A stretch of 64,000 nt of DNA from an uncultured Elusimicrobia bacterium (lineage in GTDB: Bacteria > Elusimicrobiota > Elusimicrobia > Elusimicrobiales > Elusimicrobiaceae): NCBI GenBank assembly GCA_947306425.1, contig CAMZGO010000001.1, forward strand, positions 124,001-188,000. Direction: 5' to 3'. The notes under the pieces are model-generated. The model did not search any database and was not told the DNA's origin. It worked only from the letters and a program-made list of their open reading frames with translations. Shown here piece after piece: positions 26,372 through 35,228 of the stretch. Within the stretch, counting starts at the first letter, position 1; each line of letters opens with the position of its first letter. The position numbers and the translations under genes were made by a program.

Positions 26372-27469
26372 TTAATCAAAAATTGTATTAAGCTGCCTTG
26401 AAACACGGTAAAAAGTTGCGCATTTCGGCATGTCTTTTAAGCGTTTTGCACCGATATAAGTCATGCAGCTTCTTATACCGCCCAATATACTTAAAACCGT
26501 CGGTTCTAAAGGGCCGCGGAGCGGTAAATTGACTTCTTTACCTTCGCTTGCGCGGTAGCGTTTCATGCCACCGTAATGTTCTTCTTGTGCATATTGGGAA
26601 CTCATACCATAAAACTTTTTATATGTTTTTTCTTCCAATTTTACTTGGTAAGCATTTGGCCCGACAGGTTCAAGTTCATTTGTTTGAAAAGTTTTTGTAC
26701 ACACTACGCCGCCGCTTTCATCATGTCCGGCAAGCATACCGCCGAGCATTATAAAATCTGCACCGGCACAAAAACTTTTACATAAATCACCTGCAACGGT
26801 ACAACCGCCGTCGGCACAAACCATACCGCCCACGCCGTGTGCGGCGTCCGCGCAGTCAACAACAGTGGAAAATTGAGGCCTGCCTACACCTGTTAATTTA
26901 CGTGTTGTACAAACTGAACCGGGGCCAATACCAACTTTAACGATATCGGCACCGTTTATAATTAAGTCCTCGCACATATCTCCGGTTACGACATTCCCCG
27001 CCATAATCAAACTGTCCGGATAAGCAGAGCGCACACGTTTAATATAACTAAGCAAGTAAGGCGAATAGCCGTTTGCAACATCAATACAAATATTGTTTAC
27101 AAGTTCTTTTTCCATAATTGCTTGTAATTTTTCAAAATCCTTTTCATTAACTCCGGTAGAAATAAAAATTAAATCATTATTACCGTGTTCCTTTTTGTTT
27201 TGTTCAAGAAATTTTATAAGTTCTTCAGTGTCATAATGTTTATGCAAAGCGGTAAATAAATTATTTGCCTGCATAACTTTTGCAATTTCAAAAGTACCTG
27301 TGGTTGACATATTTGCAGCGACAATACCTGTAGCATTTATAGTTTTAGGACACCATTTAAAGGTATATTCTCTTATAATATTAACTTCTGAACGCGATGT
27401 TAAGGCAGAACGTTTCGGTCTTAGTAAAACATCACAATAATCTAATTGTAAATCATCATAAATACGCAT
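26372..27469 (-). CDS. guaC: GMP reductase
   Basis: GuaC converts GMP to IMP with NADPH and ammonia release, in purine interconversion. The 365-aa sequence is collinear with E. coli GuaC: YCDVLLRPKRSALTSRSEV, IVAANMSTTGTFE, CIDVANGY, the catalytic Cys loop VKVGIGPGSVCTTR and MLGGMLAGHDESGG. There is no CBS domain insertion, which argues against IMP dehydrogenase. It ends 8 nt before the promoter of RNA element A and is divergent from the sigma factor gene. Confidence 0.93.
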   Translation of the reverse strand: MRIYDDLQLDYCDVLLRPKRSALTSRSEVNIIREYTFKWCPKTINATGIVAANMSTTGTFEIAKVMQANNLFTALHKHYDTEELIKFLEQNKKEHGNNDLIFISTGVNEKDFEKLQAIMEKELVNNICIDVANGYSPYLLSYIKRVRSAYPDSLIMAGNVVTGDMCEDLIINGADIVKVGIGPGSVCTTRKLTGVGRPQFSTVVDCADAAHGVGGMVCADGGCTVAGDLCKSFCAGADFIMLGGMLAGHDESGGVVCTKTFQTNELEPVGPNAYQVKLEEKTYKKFYGMSSQYAQEEHYGGMKRYRASEGKEVNLPLRGPLEPTVLSILGGIRSCMTYIGAKRLKDMPKCATFYRVSRQLNTIFD

Positions 27470-27555
27470 AAACCCTCCAGATAAAAGGCATATATTTAAA
27501 TTTTATAAAATAATACCCTTTTATGCAAAAAAAAAATTTGCTATCATTATAGGGT

Positions 27556-28560
27556 ATGGACAAAAGTATAGATACCGTAAATGAGTACTTTAAAGAAATA
27601 GGGACTATCGTCAAAACAATTGACCGCAAAAAAGAAGCAGCCCTTTGGAAACAATATAAAAAAGGGGACCTTAAAGCCCGCGATGAGCTTTTTAAATTGC
27701 ATTTGCGCCTTGTTATACCTACGGCACGCCGTTTCTTGCGGCCGGGGTGTGATTTGATGGACCTTATTGAAGAAGGTAACCTTGGTTTACTTCAAGCGAT
27801 AGAAAAATTTAATTATAAACTTGGGTATCGTTTTTCTACTTATGCCATACATTGGATAGAACAATTTATCCGCCGTTCAGTTGAAGAGCAAAGTTCCAAT
27901 ATAAAAATTCCCCAACATGCTTGGGAAAATTTGCGCCTCTGGGGTAAGACTTTAGACAAATTAAAATTAAGTCTTAACAGAGAACCGACTTTAAATGAAA
28001 TCGCTGCAGAACTTAAAATATCGGCCAAACAAGTGCACTCTATTTTAAACACCTTGAATGCTGCGTACAGTATTGATTCTTTATCAACCGCTGTTCAAGG
28101 GGAAGAAGATAATTTAACCCTTGAAGATACTTTAAGTGATCAAAGTTTGGGTAACCCTGATAATTTGATTCTTGCAAAATCATCAAAAGAAGAAATTAAA
28201 AAAATTTTACAAGACCTGCCGGAACGGGACAGGGAAATTTTACTTATGCGTTACGGTATTGATGCAGATACACCTGATACTTTAGCAGATATCTCCAAAA
28301 AGTTAAAAATTTCAAGGGAACGCGTAAGACAAATTGAACAACGCGCTGTGCGTAAAGTCCGTCAAAAAGCATTAGAACTCGGCTTAATTGATGAACAAAC
28401 AAAACAAAGTAAAGCCGTCAAATTTTACAGCGGTATGGAAATAAAAGAAGCAACTGATATTTTAGGCAATAAAATTGCCAAAAGCCCGCTTTCAAAATTG
28501 TTAAAGAAAGTAAAAAAAGTCAGTAACCGTACCGCGGCAAAAAAAAGAAGTAAAAAATAA
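27556..28560 (+). CDS. Sigma-70 family RNA polymerase sigma factor (RpoD/RpoS-like)
   Basis: A 334-aa sigma factor with region 1.2 (DTVNEYFKEIGTI), region 2 (DELFKLHLRLVIPTARRF, GNLGLLQAIEKF, RFSTYAIHWIEQFIRRSV), region 3 and region 4 with the helix-turn-helix ISRERVRQIEQRAVRKVRQ. It lacks the long region 1.1 of a vegetative RpoD. A Lys-rich extension of about 60 residues follows region 4. It could be the main or an alternative group 2 factor. It is 20 nt upstream of apt, possibly in one operon. Confidence 0.9.
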   Translation: MDKSIDTVNEYFKEIGTIVKTIDRKKEAALWKQYKKGDLKARDELFKLHLRLVIPTARRFLRPGCDLMDLIEEGNLGLLQAIEKFNYKLGYRFSTYAIHWIEQFIRRSVEEQSSNIKIPQHAWENLRLWGKTLDKLKLSLNREPTLNEIAAELKISAKQVHSILNTLNAAYSIDSLSTAVQGEEDNLTLEDTLSDQSLGNPDNLILAKSSKEEIKKILQDLPERDREILLMRYGIDADTPDTLADISKKLKISRERVRQIEQRAVRKVRQKALELGLIDEQTKQSKAVKFYSGMEIKEATDILGNKIAKSPLSKLLKKVKKVSNRTAAKKRSKK

Positions 28561-28580
28561 ATTTAAAGGAAAACGTATTT

Positions 28581-29102
28581 ATGACAAGAAAACAAGAAGT
28601 ATTAAACATTATTCGTGCTATACCAGACTATCCCAAACAAGGCATAATTTTCCGAGATATTACCCCTTTGCTTGGCAATACTGAATTATTCAAATTTGTA
28701 ATTGACGAACTCGCCGAACTTTGCAGGAATCAAGGAATAACAAAAGTTGTGGGGATTGAATCCAGAGGGTTTATTTTCGGTGCACCTTTGGCATACGCTT
28801 TAGGAGTCGGCTTTGTACCGGTTAGAAAAAAGGGTAAATTGCCTTATAAAAAAATTGCGGCTTCTTTTACTCTTGAATATGGTACCGATACTATTGAAAT
28901 GCACGAAGATGCTTTAACGGCAGATGATAAAGTCGTCTTAATTGATGACCTTCTTGCCACCGGCGGTACAACACGTGCGGCACTTGAACTTATCAATAAA
29001 CTCGGTGCAAAAACTGCCTTTTGTTTGTATGTGATTGAACTCTCTGCATTAGAAGGCGGCAAAACTTTGAATGTACCGTATAAAAGTTTAATTAAATATT
29101 AA
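28581..29102 (+). CDS. apt: Adenine phosphoribosyltransferase
   Basis: APRT salvages adenine to AMP using PRPP. The 173-aa sequence shows IPDYPKQGIIFRDITPLLGN, the GIESRGFIFG segment and the PRPP-binding VVLIDDLLATGGTTRAA. An AAAGGA Shine-Dalgarno precedes the ATG. With deoB, guaC and thyX it makes nucleotide salvage a recurring theme of the window. An intrinsic terminator follows at 29126. Confidence 0.96.
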   Translation: MTRKQEVLNIIRAIPDYPKQGIIFRDITPLLGNTELFKFVIDELAELCRNQGITKVVGIESRGFIFGAPLAYALGVGFVPVRKKGKLPYKKIAASFTLEYGTDTIEMHEDALTADDKVVLIDDLLATGGTTRAALELINKLGAKTAFCLYVIELSALEGGKTLNVPYKSLIKY

Positions 29103-29125
29103 ATTTTCAAAAATTCCATTTAAAT

Positions 29126-29151
29126 CCGCGCTGTAAAAGCGCGGGTTTTTT
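29126..29151 (+). terminator. Intrinsic terminator after apt
   Basis: CCGCGC-TGTAAAA-GCGCGG followed by a run of T; a 6-bp all-GC stem. Confidence 0.85.
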
Positions 29152-29161
29152 AGAGGTCTTT

Positions 29162-30574
29162 ATGCGTAAAATATTAACTTTATTTATTTCAATTTTTATA
29201 TTAACGGCTTGCGGCGGAAATCAAATAAAAAAAGATAACCAAAAACAAGAACAAAAAAATGTCATACTCGTTATTGCCGACGGTACAGGACCGAACTTAA
29301 TGGGTTACCTAATGGAATATGCACGCTTGGCCCCGAACAGCCCTTATAAAGACAGAAAATCCAATCTGGAAAAGATGTTTAGTATGGGTAAAAACGGAAT
29401 CGTCTTTAATTATACTGATAGTACTATTGTTACCGATTCTGCCGCTGCAGCCACACAATTTGCAACAGGTATTAAAACATACCCCGAAGCTTTGGGTGTT
29501 AATGCCGACGGTAAAAAAGTAAACAGCGTTTTATATAAAGCAAAACAAAAAGGTTATGCAACCGGTGTTTTAACGGACGTATATGTTTTGGATGCGACAC
29601 CTGCCGCTTTTTACGCACATCAAGCCAACCGCAAAATGCGTGACGGTATCATTGAAGATATGACTATTACCCAACCCGATATTGTACTTGGCGGCGGTTT
29701 AGATTATTTTGTTTCAGAAACAGATTTAGAAAATAAAAAATATGCCGATATTTTGGCGCGTGTGCCTTATATAGCGGAATTTAAACCTCAAGCCGAACAG
29801 GATGACAACTTAGCTAAAGTTATAAACAACGGCTACAAATTAGCCTTTACAAAACAAGAAATGAATAGTCTAAACGAGGGGAAAATCTTAGGTTTATTTG
29901 CCCCGGTATATTTGCCGCCTTACCCGCCTGCTGATTGGCAAGGACCTACTTTACTTGATATGACGAAAAAAGCAATCTCGGATTTATCTAAAAACGATAA
30001 AGGCTTTTTCCTCTTAGTTGAAGCGGGTTTTATAGATTGGGTAGCGCATGAAAATGCCCCCCAAACTGTTCTGCGGGAACTTTTGGAATTTGATGAAACA
30101 CTTGCCTATATCAAAAAATTCGCAGATAAAAGCAAAAACACACTTGTAATCGTAACGGCTGACCATGATACCGGCGGTTTTGGTATGGCTTATTATAAAC
30201 CGACTAAAGAAAGTAAAAATGATTATAATGCTTTTGAAAAATTTAACAAACTAGATAGCGGCAAAAGTTTTGTTTACGAGGTGGAACAAAAATACAAAGC
30301 TTTACCGAAGAGTGAACAAAACTCCGATACCATTAAAAAAATGTTTAAGGAAGATTTCGGCTATCAAGAAAATCTTGACTTCCTTAACGGCATAAATGAT
30401 TTTAAAAAAGCCTTTAAAACTTATTGGGAAAAGCAAGGTATTTTTTGGGCGACAAAAAAACATACCAATGCCCCACTATTTGTGGTTTTTTACGGTGATA
30501 ATGCCGGCATTAAAGATAATGTTTTTCATAACACAGACTTATTCAAAATAATGAATAATTATTTGAATAAATAA
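29162..30574 (+). CDS. Alkaline phosphatase, lipoprotein
   Basis: A 470-aa exported phosphomonoesterase of the PhoA family. The signal peptide ends in a lipobox (ILTAC, Cys at about residue 18), so it should be membrane-anchored. Visible active-site parts are VIADGTGPNLMG (metal Asp), VTDSAAAATQFATG (nucleophilic Ser), AGFIDWVAHEN and VTADHDTGGFG (metal ligands). It would release phosphate from organic phosphates outside the cytoplasm. It stands between two independent terminators or promoters. Confidence 0.88.
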   Translation: MRKILTLFISIFILTACGGNQIKKDNQKQEQKNVILVIADGTGPNLMGYLMEYARLAPNSPYKDRKSNLEKMFSMGKNGIVFNYTDSTIVTDSAAAATQFATGIKTYPEALGVNADGKKVNSVLYKAKQKGYATGVLTDVYVLDATPAAFYAHQANRKMRDGIIEDMTITQPDIVLGGGLDYFVSETDLENKKYADILARVPYIAEFKPQAEQDDNLAKVINNGYKLAFTKQEMNSLNEGKILGLFAPVYLPPYPPADWQGPTLLDMTKKAISDLSKNDKGFFLLVEAGFIDWVAHENAPQTVLRELLEFDETLAYIKKFADKSKNTLVIVTADHDTGGFGMAYYKPTKESKNDYNAFEKFNKLDSGKSFVYEVEQKYKALPKSEQNSDTIKKMFKEDFGYQENLDFLNGINDFKKAFKTYWEKQGIFWATKKHTNAPLFVVFYGDNAGIKDNVFHNTDLFKIMNNYLNK

Positions 30575-30617
30575 AATATTGTTTCTAAAGTTTTTATAAA
30601 TCAATCTATTCCATTAC

Positions 30618-30646
30618 TTGCAAAATATTAACTAATTAAATATAAT
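30618..30646 (+). promoter_or_regulatory. Promoter of the 30663 gene
   Basis: TTGCAA (30618-30623) and a perfect TATAAT (30641-30646) with a 17-nt spacer. AGGGGG lies between the expected start and the ATG. Confidence 0.7.
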
Positions 30647-30662
30647 TAGTTAGGGGGTAAAT

Positions 30663-31124
30663 ATGAGAACACTAGCAAAAATAATATTAGTGGGAATTTT
30701 AGTTCTTTTGGCTTATTCTGTGATTAAACTGATAAACACAGGCACGCCGCAAGAAACTACGATTACCACTATTTCTTGGCCGGTAAAGCAAACAAATCAA
30801 GATGCTCAAAAATCAACCGATATTACGCGTAATATGCCAAGCATGCAGCAAAACACCGTTAATGGAAATCCGCAAATGAAATATCAAGCGGATGAAATCT
30901 TAATTGACGGCCAAGGGCCTGCCGGCTCAAATTATATTGATATAACTTCTGACACACCCATAACGCCGCAAAATAAAAGCAACACGCAGCAATATAATAA
31001 CAATAATGGCGGCGGGGCTTATGCCCAAGCTTCTGTTACAATAGATAATAACAACAATACTTCCACATCAGCACAAACCTATGCGCCGGGCGTGCCTGCC
31101 TTTGAAGTTATAGATGGTAATTAA
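30663..31124 (+). CDS. Hypothetical membrane-anchored Asn/Gln-rich protein
   Basis: I do not recognise this 153-aa protein. It has one N-terminal hydrophobic segment (IILVGILVLLAYSVIKLI) that could be an uncleaved anchor, then a low-complexity region rich in Asn, Gln, Thr and Gly, with poly-Asn stretches near the C-terminus. No catalytic motif is visible. A good promoter and ribosome-binding site support its being real. It is probably exposed on the periplasmic side. Confidence 0.65.
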   Translation: MRTLAKIILVGILVLLAYSVIKLINTGTPQETTITTISWPVKQTNQDAQKSTDITRNMPSMQQNTVNGNPQMKYQADEILIDGQGPAGSNYIDITSDTPITPQNKSNTQQYNNNNGGGAYAQASVTIDNNNNTSTSAQTYAPGVPAFEVIDGN

Positions 31125-31125
31125 A

Positions 31126-31165
31126 GCAAAAAACACCCTGCTCTATAAATATAAAGCAGGGTGTT
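31126..31165 (-). terminator. Intrinsic terminator of the split gene at 31182-32639
   Basis: A 10-bp stem AACACCCTGC/GCAGGGTGTT is followed on the minus strand by TTTTTT. It lies between two converging genes and may also weakly stop the plus-strand gene. Confidence 0.8.
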
Positions 31166-31181
31166 CTTTAAAAAATATTTT

Positions 31182-31967
31182 TTACAAAGTTCCTAAACCG
31201 AACTTTTCCAAACTACGAATATTTGTTGAATTTTCAATAATTTTATTTTCTATTTCTTCTTCTTTATTTTGTTTTTGTATATTTTGAATTAAATATTCAG
31301 CATCAGCAATATCCGCTGCCAATTTAATAAAATTCAAAGTATGAAAAGAATCACTTACAACTGCCTTTTCTGAACTTTCACTGCTATAAAAAAGCCAGAT
31401 ATCTTCTTCATTTGCTGTACCGTTTTCAATATCTTTTTTAATTTTTGCTAAAGCAGCAGGCGTCAAAGTATCATTAGTAAAATTATTATTACTTTTCACT
31501 TCCCTGATTGTTACGGCTGATACTACTGCCCCTATTCCTATTAAGATACCTGTATTTAATGCTTTTCTAAATGTTTTTTTAGAAAATTCAAGCGTATCAT
31601 CCCAAAGAATTGTTTTATTAATAAATTTTTTATCAAGCGCAGAAATATCTTTTAATAATTGTTTTTGCCCCGGGGTAAAACCCGTTACCTGTTTTATATA
31701 TTCCGCACGTGCGGCTTGATCCATAGGTCTTAATCTTCTTAACAGTTTGAAGAAGGAAAAATTATCCGTTGATTTTGTGCCAAAAAATCTTATATGCCGT
31801 CTGATTTCCCTGACAGTTGATAAGAGTGTTGTTTCTTCTTCCGGTAATTGTAAAACCAACTTTAGGGCGTTCCTTTGTTCAATACTTAAATGCTCATAAG
31901 CGTATTTTATTACATCTTTAGGCGAGATTATATCGCGAATATATCTGTATGTTTTGTTGTCAATTTT
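31182..31967 (-). pseudogene. Downstream part of a gene interrupted by an in-frame TAA
   Basis: The frame is open from just after the TAA at 31970-31968 down to 31182, about 261 codons, and is in the same frame as the upstream part (31968-32639). The first Met-like codon is TTG at 31859. The stretch before it reads like real protein (SPKDVIKYAYEHLSIEQRNA), which argues that one reading frame was cut by a nonsense codon. The part contains a hydrophobic segment (GILIGIGAVVSAVTI) and a Glu/Lys-rich end. No family is recognised. Alternatives are translation from TTG 31859 (AAAGGA upstream) or stop-codon read-through. Confidence 0.6.
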
Positions 31968-32639
31968 TTATGCATCGGTAGCAATTTTAGAAAAATTATT
32001 ACTGTCTACATTAAATCTAATATTAAAATAAGTATGCATATTTTCAAATTCTTTCTGAATCAATTTAACATCGGAAGGATTAGCCTTTTGTAACATATCT
32101 TCAAAAAAATCAAGTACCATGTCATATCCTAGTTCTAATTTTTTTAAACCGGGATAAACCGCCGGAACAGAGGTATATTTATAACCTAATCTTTCAATAA
32201 TCCGTTTTGAGGCCTCGTTTTGTACATATTTTTTAGCCAAATTAACATCAGTGACAAATAACATATGTTCATTGAAAAGCACAGTCATTTCATTTTTATA
32301 ATTTTTAAAATACTTAAAATATTTTGAGGACGGATCATTAACGACATCTTTCCATTTAGATAATGCTTCCCAACTTTCTTTAGGTAAATCGTCATACACA
32401 CTTACTAAATATTCCGTATAATGCGGGGCATTTTCCAATTCTTTCAATAAATTATTAAGAGATTTTTCAGCTTGTTTAAATTTCTGTTTTAGGGATTCTA
32501 AATTTCGTTGTAAATCAACAACATTTATTTCTCTCATTAAATTCGGGGCAGATAATTCTTGTGCAAATATTTGCACATTTGAAAAGATTAAAACAAAACT
32601 AAATAATAAACAAAGACTTTTTGCGATTAATTTTTTCAT
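31968..32639 (-). CDS. Secreted hypothetical protein, N-terminal part of the split gene
   Basis: A signal peptide (MKKLIAKSLCLLFSFVLIFS, cleavage after AQ) is followed by a helical, charged domain of about 200 residues with coiled-coil tendency (LESLKQKFKQAEKSLNNLLKE), ending IATDA. The ATG at 32639 has TGAGGT upstream; the longer frame start is not supported. The stop is TAA, after which the same frame continues for about 261 codons. I do not recognise the family. Confidence 0.65.
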   Translation of the reverse strand: MKKLIAKSLCLLFSFVLIFSNVQIFAQELSAPNLMREINVVDLQRNLESLKQKFKQAEKSLNNLLKELENAPHYTEYLVSVYDDLPKESWEALSKWKDVVNDPSSKYFKYFKNYKNEMTVLFNEHMLFVTDVNLAKKYVQNEASKRIIERLGYKYTSVPAVYPGLKKLELGYDMVLDFFEDMLQKANPSDVKLIQKEFENMHTYFNIRFNVDSNNFSKIATDA

Positions 32640-32670
32640 AATATACCTCAAAATCATTCCGTACAATATA

Positions 32671-32699
32671 ATTTTAACAAAAGAAGAAAGCAGTATCAA
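32671..32699 (-). promoter_or_regulatory. Promoter of the split secreted-protein gene
   Basis: On the minus strand TTGATA (32699-32694), a 17-nt spacer and TAAAAT (32676-32671). A separate palindrome, TATAGGTC/GACCTATA (32721-32740), lies just upstream and may be an operator or part of the rplA terminator region. Confidence 0.6.
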
Positions 32700-32743
32700 G
32701 GGACATAGTACCTACTAGAATATAGGTCTTTTGACCTATACCG

Positions 32744-32781
32744 ACAAAAAACCGCCGGTGCAATTTTAGCATCGGCGGTTT
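32744..32781 (-). terminator. Intrinsic terminator after rplA
   Basis: AAACCGCCG/CGGCGGTTT (9 bp) followed on the minus strand by TTTTTT. It ends the rpmG-tRNA-Trp-secE-nusG-rplK-rplA unit, so rplJ, rplL and rpoB are not co-transcribed with it. Confidence 0.85.
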
Positions 32782-32800
32782 ATGTTCTGCAAAAGAGCGG

Positions 32801-33487
32801 TTAGGCGTTTAGTTTAGTTACATCAACGTGAATACCTAAACCCATCGTGGAGGACATTGAAACGGTTTTCATATAAGTCCCTTTAGATGTGGATGGTTTC
32901 ACCTTTAAAATAGTATCTATAACAGCTTTTGCATTCTCATAGATTTTATTTGCATCAAATGATGCTTTCCCGACAGGAACATGAACTATGCCGTAAGAAT
33001 CGGCTTTAAATTCTATCCTGCCTGCCTTAAGTTCAGCAACTGCTTTTGCAACCTCAAAAGTAACTGTCCCTGCTTTCGGATTTGGCATCAAACCGCGCGG
33101 GCCGAGTATTTTGGCTGCTTTTGCCAAGTCACGCATTACATCGGGGGTAGCGACTAAGACATCAAAGTCAATTTTGCCTTTTGTGATATCTTCAACTAAA
33201 TCATCCCCGCCGACCAAATCAGCCCCTGCTTTTTGGGCTTCTTGGGCGTGTTCGCCTTTAGCCAAGACAGCTATTCTTTTGGTTTTACCTGTACCGTTAG
33301 GTAAAACAACCATAGCACGCACTTGCTGATCTGATTTTTTGGTATCTATCCCCAAACGAACGTGGAGTTCTACCGTTTCATCAAATTTTGCTTTTGCGTT
33401 GTCTTTGCACAAAGCGGAGGCCTCTTTCAAGGTATACAGTTTTTTGGAATCTATGTTCTCTTTAGCTGCTTTTAATCTTTTTCCCAT
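32801..33487 (-). CDS. rplA: 50S ribosomal protein L1
   Basis: L1 forms the mobile L1 stalk at the E site and in many bacteria represses its own operon. The 228-aa sequence has KFDETVELHVRLGIDTKKSDQ, PNGTGKTKRIAVLA and ILGPRGLMPNPKAGT, all diagnostic. It follows rplK by 47 nt and is followed by a strong terminator instead of rplJ. Confidence 0.97.
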   Translation of the reverse strand: MGKRLKAAKENIDSKKLYTLKEASALCKDNAKAKFDETVELHVRLGIDTKKSDQQVRAMVVLPNGTGKTKRIAVLAKGEHAQEAQKAGADLVGGDDLVEDITKGKIDFDVLVATPDVMRDLAKAAKILGPRGLMPNPKAGTVTFEVAKAVAELKAGRIEFKADSYGIVHVPVGKASFDANKIYENAKAVIDTILKVKPSTSKGTYMKTVSMSSTMGLGIHVDVTKLNA

Positions 33488-33534
33488 TTTATCTCCTTCA
33501 GGTTAACGAGTTTTAAACTCTCCCTGCTTTATAA

Positions 33535-33972
33535 TTATTTTGCGGCGATATCAACACCCATACTGCGTGCTGTGCCTTTTACCATTTCTGCGGCTTGTTT
33601 GATGTCCTTTGTGTTTAAATCGGGCAATTTTTCTGCTGCGATTTCCTCACATTGTTTTTGGGTCAACTTACCGACTTTGTCTTTATGCGGAGTACCTGAA
33701 CCCTTTTTAAGCCCAAGTTTCTTCACAATAAGAACTGCCATAGGCGGCATCTTGGTAATGAAAGAGAAAGACCTATCTTCATATACGGTAATTACTACCG
33801 GGATTTTGATACCTTTCTCTAACTTTGCTGTTTTTGCATTAAACTGTTTGCAAAATTCCATGATGTTAACACCATGCTGGCCCAACGCCGGACCAACCGG
33901 TGGTGCGGGGTTTGCTGCCCCTGCAGGAATTTGCAGTTTAATGTAACCTTTAATTTTTTTCTCTTTTGCCAT
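33535..33972 (-). CDS. rplK: 50S ribosomal protein L11
   Basis: L11 forms the GTPase-associated centre with 23S rRNA helices 43/44 and is needed for the stringent response via RelA. The 145-aa sequence shows [34 protein letters not shown] and [19 protein letters not shown]. The 46-nt spacer before it contains a CCCGC/GCGGG hairpin (33991-34009). Confidence 0.97.
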   Translation of the reverse strand: MAKEKKIKGYIKLQIPAGAANPAPPVGPALGQHGVNIMEFCKQFNAKTAKLEKGIKIPVVITVYEDRSFSFITKMPPMAVLIVKKLGLKKGSGTPHKDKVGKLTQKQCEEIAAEKLPDLNTKDIKQAAEMVKGTARSMGVDIAAK

Positions 33973-34018
33973 TTAATTACTCCTTAATATACCCGCAATA
34001 AAGCGGGGTACTGCAAAA

Positions 34019-34642
34019 TTAACTTACTTTTTCTACCTGTAAATAATCTACTTCAACGGGGGTTGCCCTGTCAAAGACGGTAACCATAACTTTAAGTTTG
34101 TTTTTATCTTGGTTGACTTCTTCAATAGTTCCGATAAAATGTTTAAAAGGCCCTTCAATAACACGCACCTGTTCGCCTCTTTCAAATTGAACTGCATGAC
34201 GCGGTTTGCCTTCTGTTTCTTGGCTTAAAGCAATAATACCTCTTATTTCTTCTTCCGGGAGAGGCGTCGGGCGCGGATCACCCAAAAAGCCGGAAATACC
34301 CGGAATATTGCGTATGAACCAATAACTTTCACTGGTCATAATCATTTGTACGAGCAAATAACTAGGGAAGAATTTGCGTTTCCTTAAATTTTGTTTATTG
34401 TGTTTAACTTCTACGACATCTTCCGTAGGAACAAGCACATCAAAAACCCTGTCGCCAAAGTTACGCATTTTGATTTGTATAAAAATTTTTTCCCTTATTT
34501 TATCTTCGTGGCCGGTTTGTGTATGTATAACATACCACGCTTTTTCCGGGAGGTCTTTATTCTCGTTTTTCACAGGATCATTTTCCTGCAGGGCAGGGTT
34601 TTGAATTTCTGTATTTTGTGTCTTATTTTGTTCTTCGCTCAT
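34019..34642 (-). CDS. nusG: Transcription termination/antitermination factor NusG
   Basis: NusG binds RNA polymerase and links it to Rho and S10. After a ~30-residue Gln/Asn-rich extension the NGN domain starts ([20 protein letters not shown]) and contains FPSYLLVQM. The KOW domain is [22 protein letters not shown] used ATG 34642 with AGGTGG upstream; an in-frame GTG at 34651 overlaps secE and is less likely. Confidence 0.96.
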   Translation of the reverse strand: MSEEQNKTQNTEIQNPALQENDPVKNENKDLPEKAWYVIHTQTGHEDKIREKIFIQIKMRNFGDRVFDVLVPTEDVVEVKHNKQNLRKRKFFPSYLLVQMIMTSESYWFIRNIPGISGFLGDPRPTPLPEEEIRGIIALSQETEGKPRHAVQFERGEQVRVIEGPFKHFIGTIEEVNQDKNKLKVMVTVFDRATPVEVDYLQVEKVS

Positions 34643-34643
34643 A

Positions 34644-34838
34644 TTAACCACCTATAATAAGGCCAAGACCTTTTGATAAAAGCAGGTCTATAACCGCAAT
34701 ATAAAGGGCTACAAGGCCAACTACTATAAATACAAGTATAGTAAATTGCACCATTTGTTGCCGTGAAAGCCAAATGCTTTTTTTAAGTTCCATATAACTC
34801 TCACGGAAGAAGTTTATAGATTTGTTTATTATATCCAT
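34644..34838 (-). CDS. secE: SecE translocase subunit
   Basis: A short 64-aa SecE with the amphipathic helix (FFRESYMELKKSIWLSRQQ) and a single membrane helix (FTILVFIVVGLVALYIAVI), the minimal form found outside enterobacteria. It anchors SecY. It lies between tRNA-Trp and nusG in the standard order, and its stop overlaps the nusG Shine-Dalgarno region. Confidence 0.95.
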   Translation of the reverse strand: MDIINKSINFFRESYMELKKSIWLSRQQMVQFTILVFIVVGLVALYIAVIDLLLSKGLGLIIGG

Positions 34839-34853
34839 TTTCTCTGCCTTTTA

Positions 34854-34928
34854 TGGCGGGAGCGGAAGGACTCGAACCTTCAGTCCCGGTTTTGGAGACC
34901 GGTGGTTTGCCAGTTAACCGACGCTCCC
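34854..34928 (-). tRNA. tRNA-Trp (anticodon CCA)
   Basis: A 75-nt cloverleaf with acceptor GGGAGCG/CGCTCCC, anticodon stem CCGGT/ACCGG with loop CTCCAAA (anticodon CCA), T-arm with GGTTCGAGTCC, discriminator G and an encoded CCA end. It sits between rpmG and secE, as in many bacteria, and must be processed out of that message. Confidence 0.96.
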
Positions 34929-34937
34929 CCACCAAAA

Positions 34938-35102
34938 TTATTTTGAAGCTTTCGCTTCTTTATGTAAAGTTTTTTTACCGCATTTTTTGCAGAACTTGTT
35001 TGCTTCTACTTTATATTCTTTCTTTTTCCCTTTTGCATAGTAATAATTCTTACTTTTGCATTCTGTGCAGGTAAGCACAAAAGTTAATCTTTCATTAGCC
35101 AT
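34938..35102 (-). CDS. rpmG: 50S ribosomal protein L33, zinc type
   Basis: A 54-aa protein, MANERLTFVLTCTECKSKNY at the start, with two CxxC pairs (CTEC, CKKC) and the ending KKTLHKEAKASK. This is the zinc-binding form of L33. The stop lies 10 nt before the tRNA-Trp. AAGGA precedes the ATG. It is first in the rpmG-tRNA-Trp-secE-nusG-rplK-rplA unit. Confidence 0.95.
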   Translation of the reverse strand: MANERLTFVLTCTECKSKNYYYAKGKKKEYKVEANKFCKKCGKKTLHKEAKASK

Positions 35103-35191
35103 TTTAGTATTCCTTTTTAGGCAGAACCTTATTACCTCTTTGTCTGCCGATTTTACCGATTACAAAGCCCCTGTTTCCAAGGGCTTGATTT

Positions 35192-35220
35192 ATTATAGCA
35201 TATTATTATGTGATTGTAAA
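35192..35220 (-). promoter_or_regulatory. Promoter of the rpmG-secE-nusG-rplKA unit
   Basis: TTTACA (35220-35215), a 17-nt spacer and a perfect TATAAT (35197-35192) on the minus strand. The leader of about 85 nt can form two hairpins, AAGCCC/GGGCTT and GGCAGA/TCTGCC, which may be regulatory. Confidence 0.75.
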
Positions 35221-35228
35221 TGCATCTT

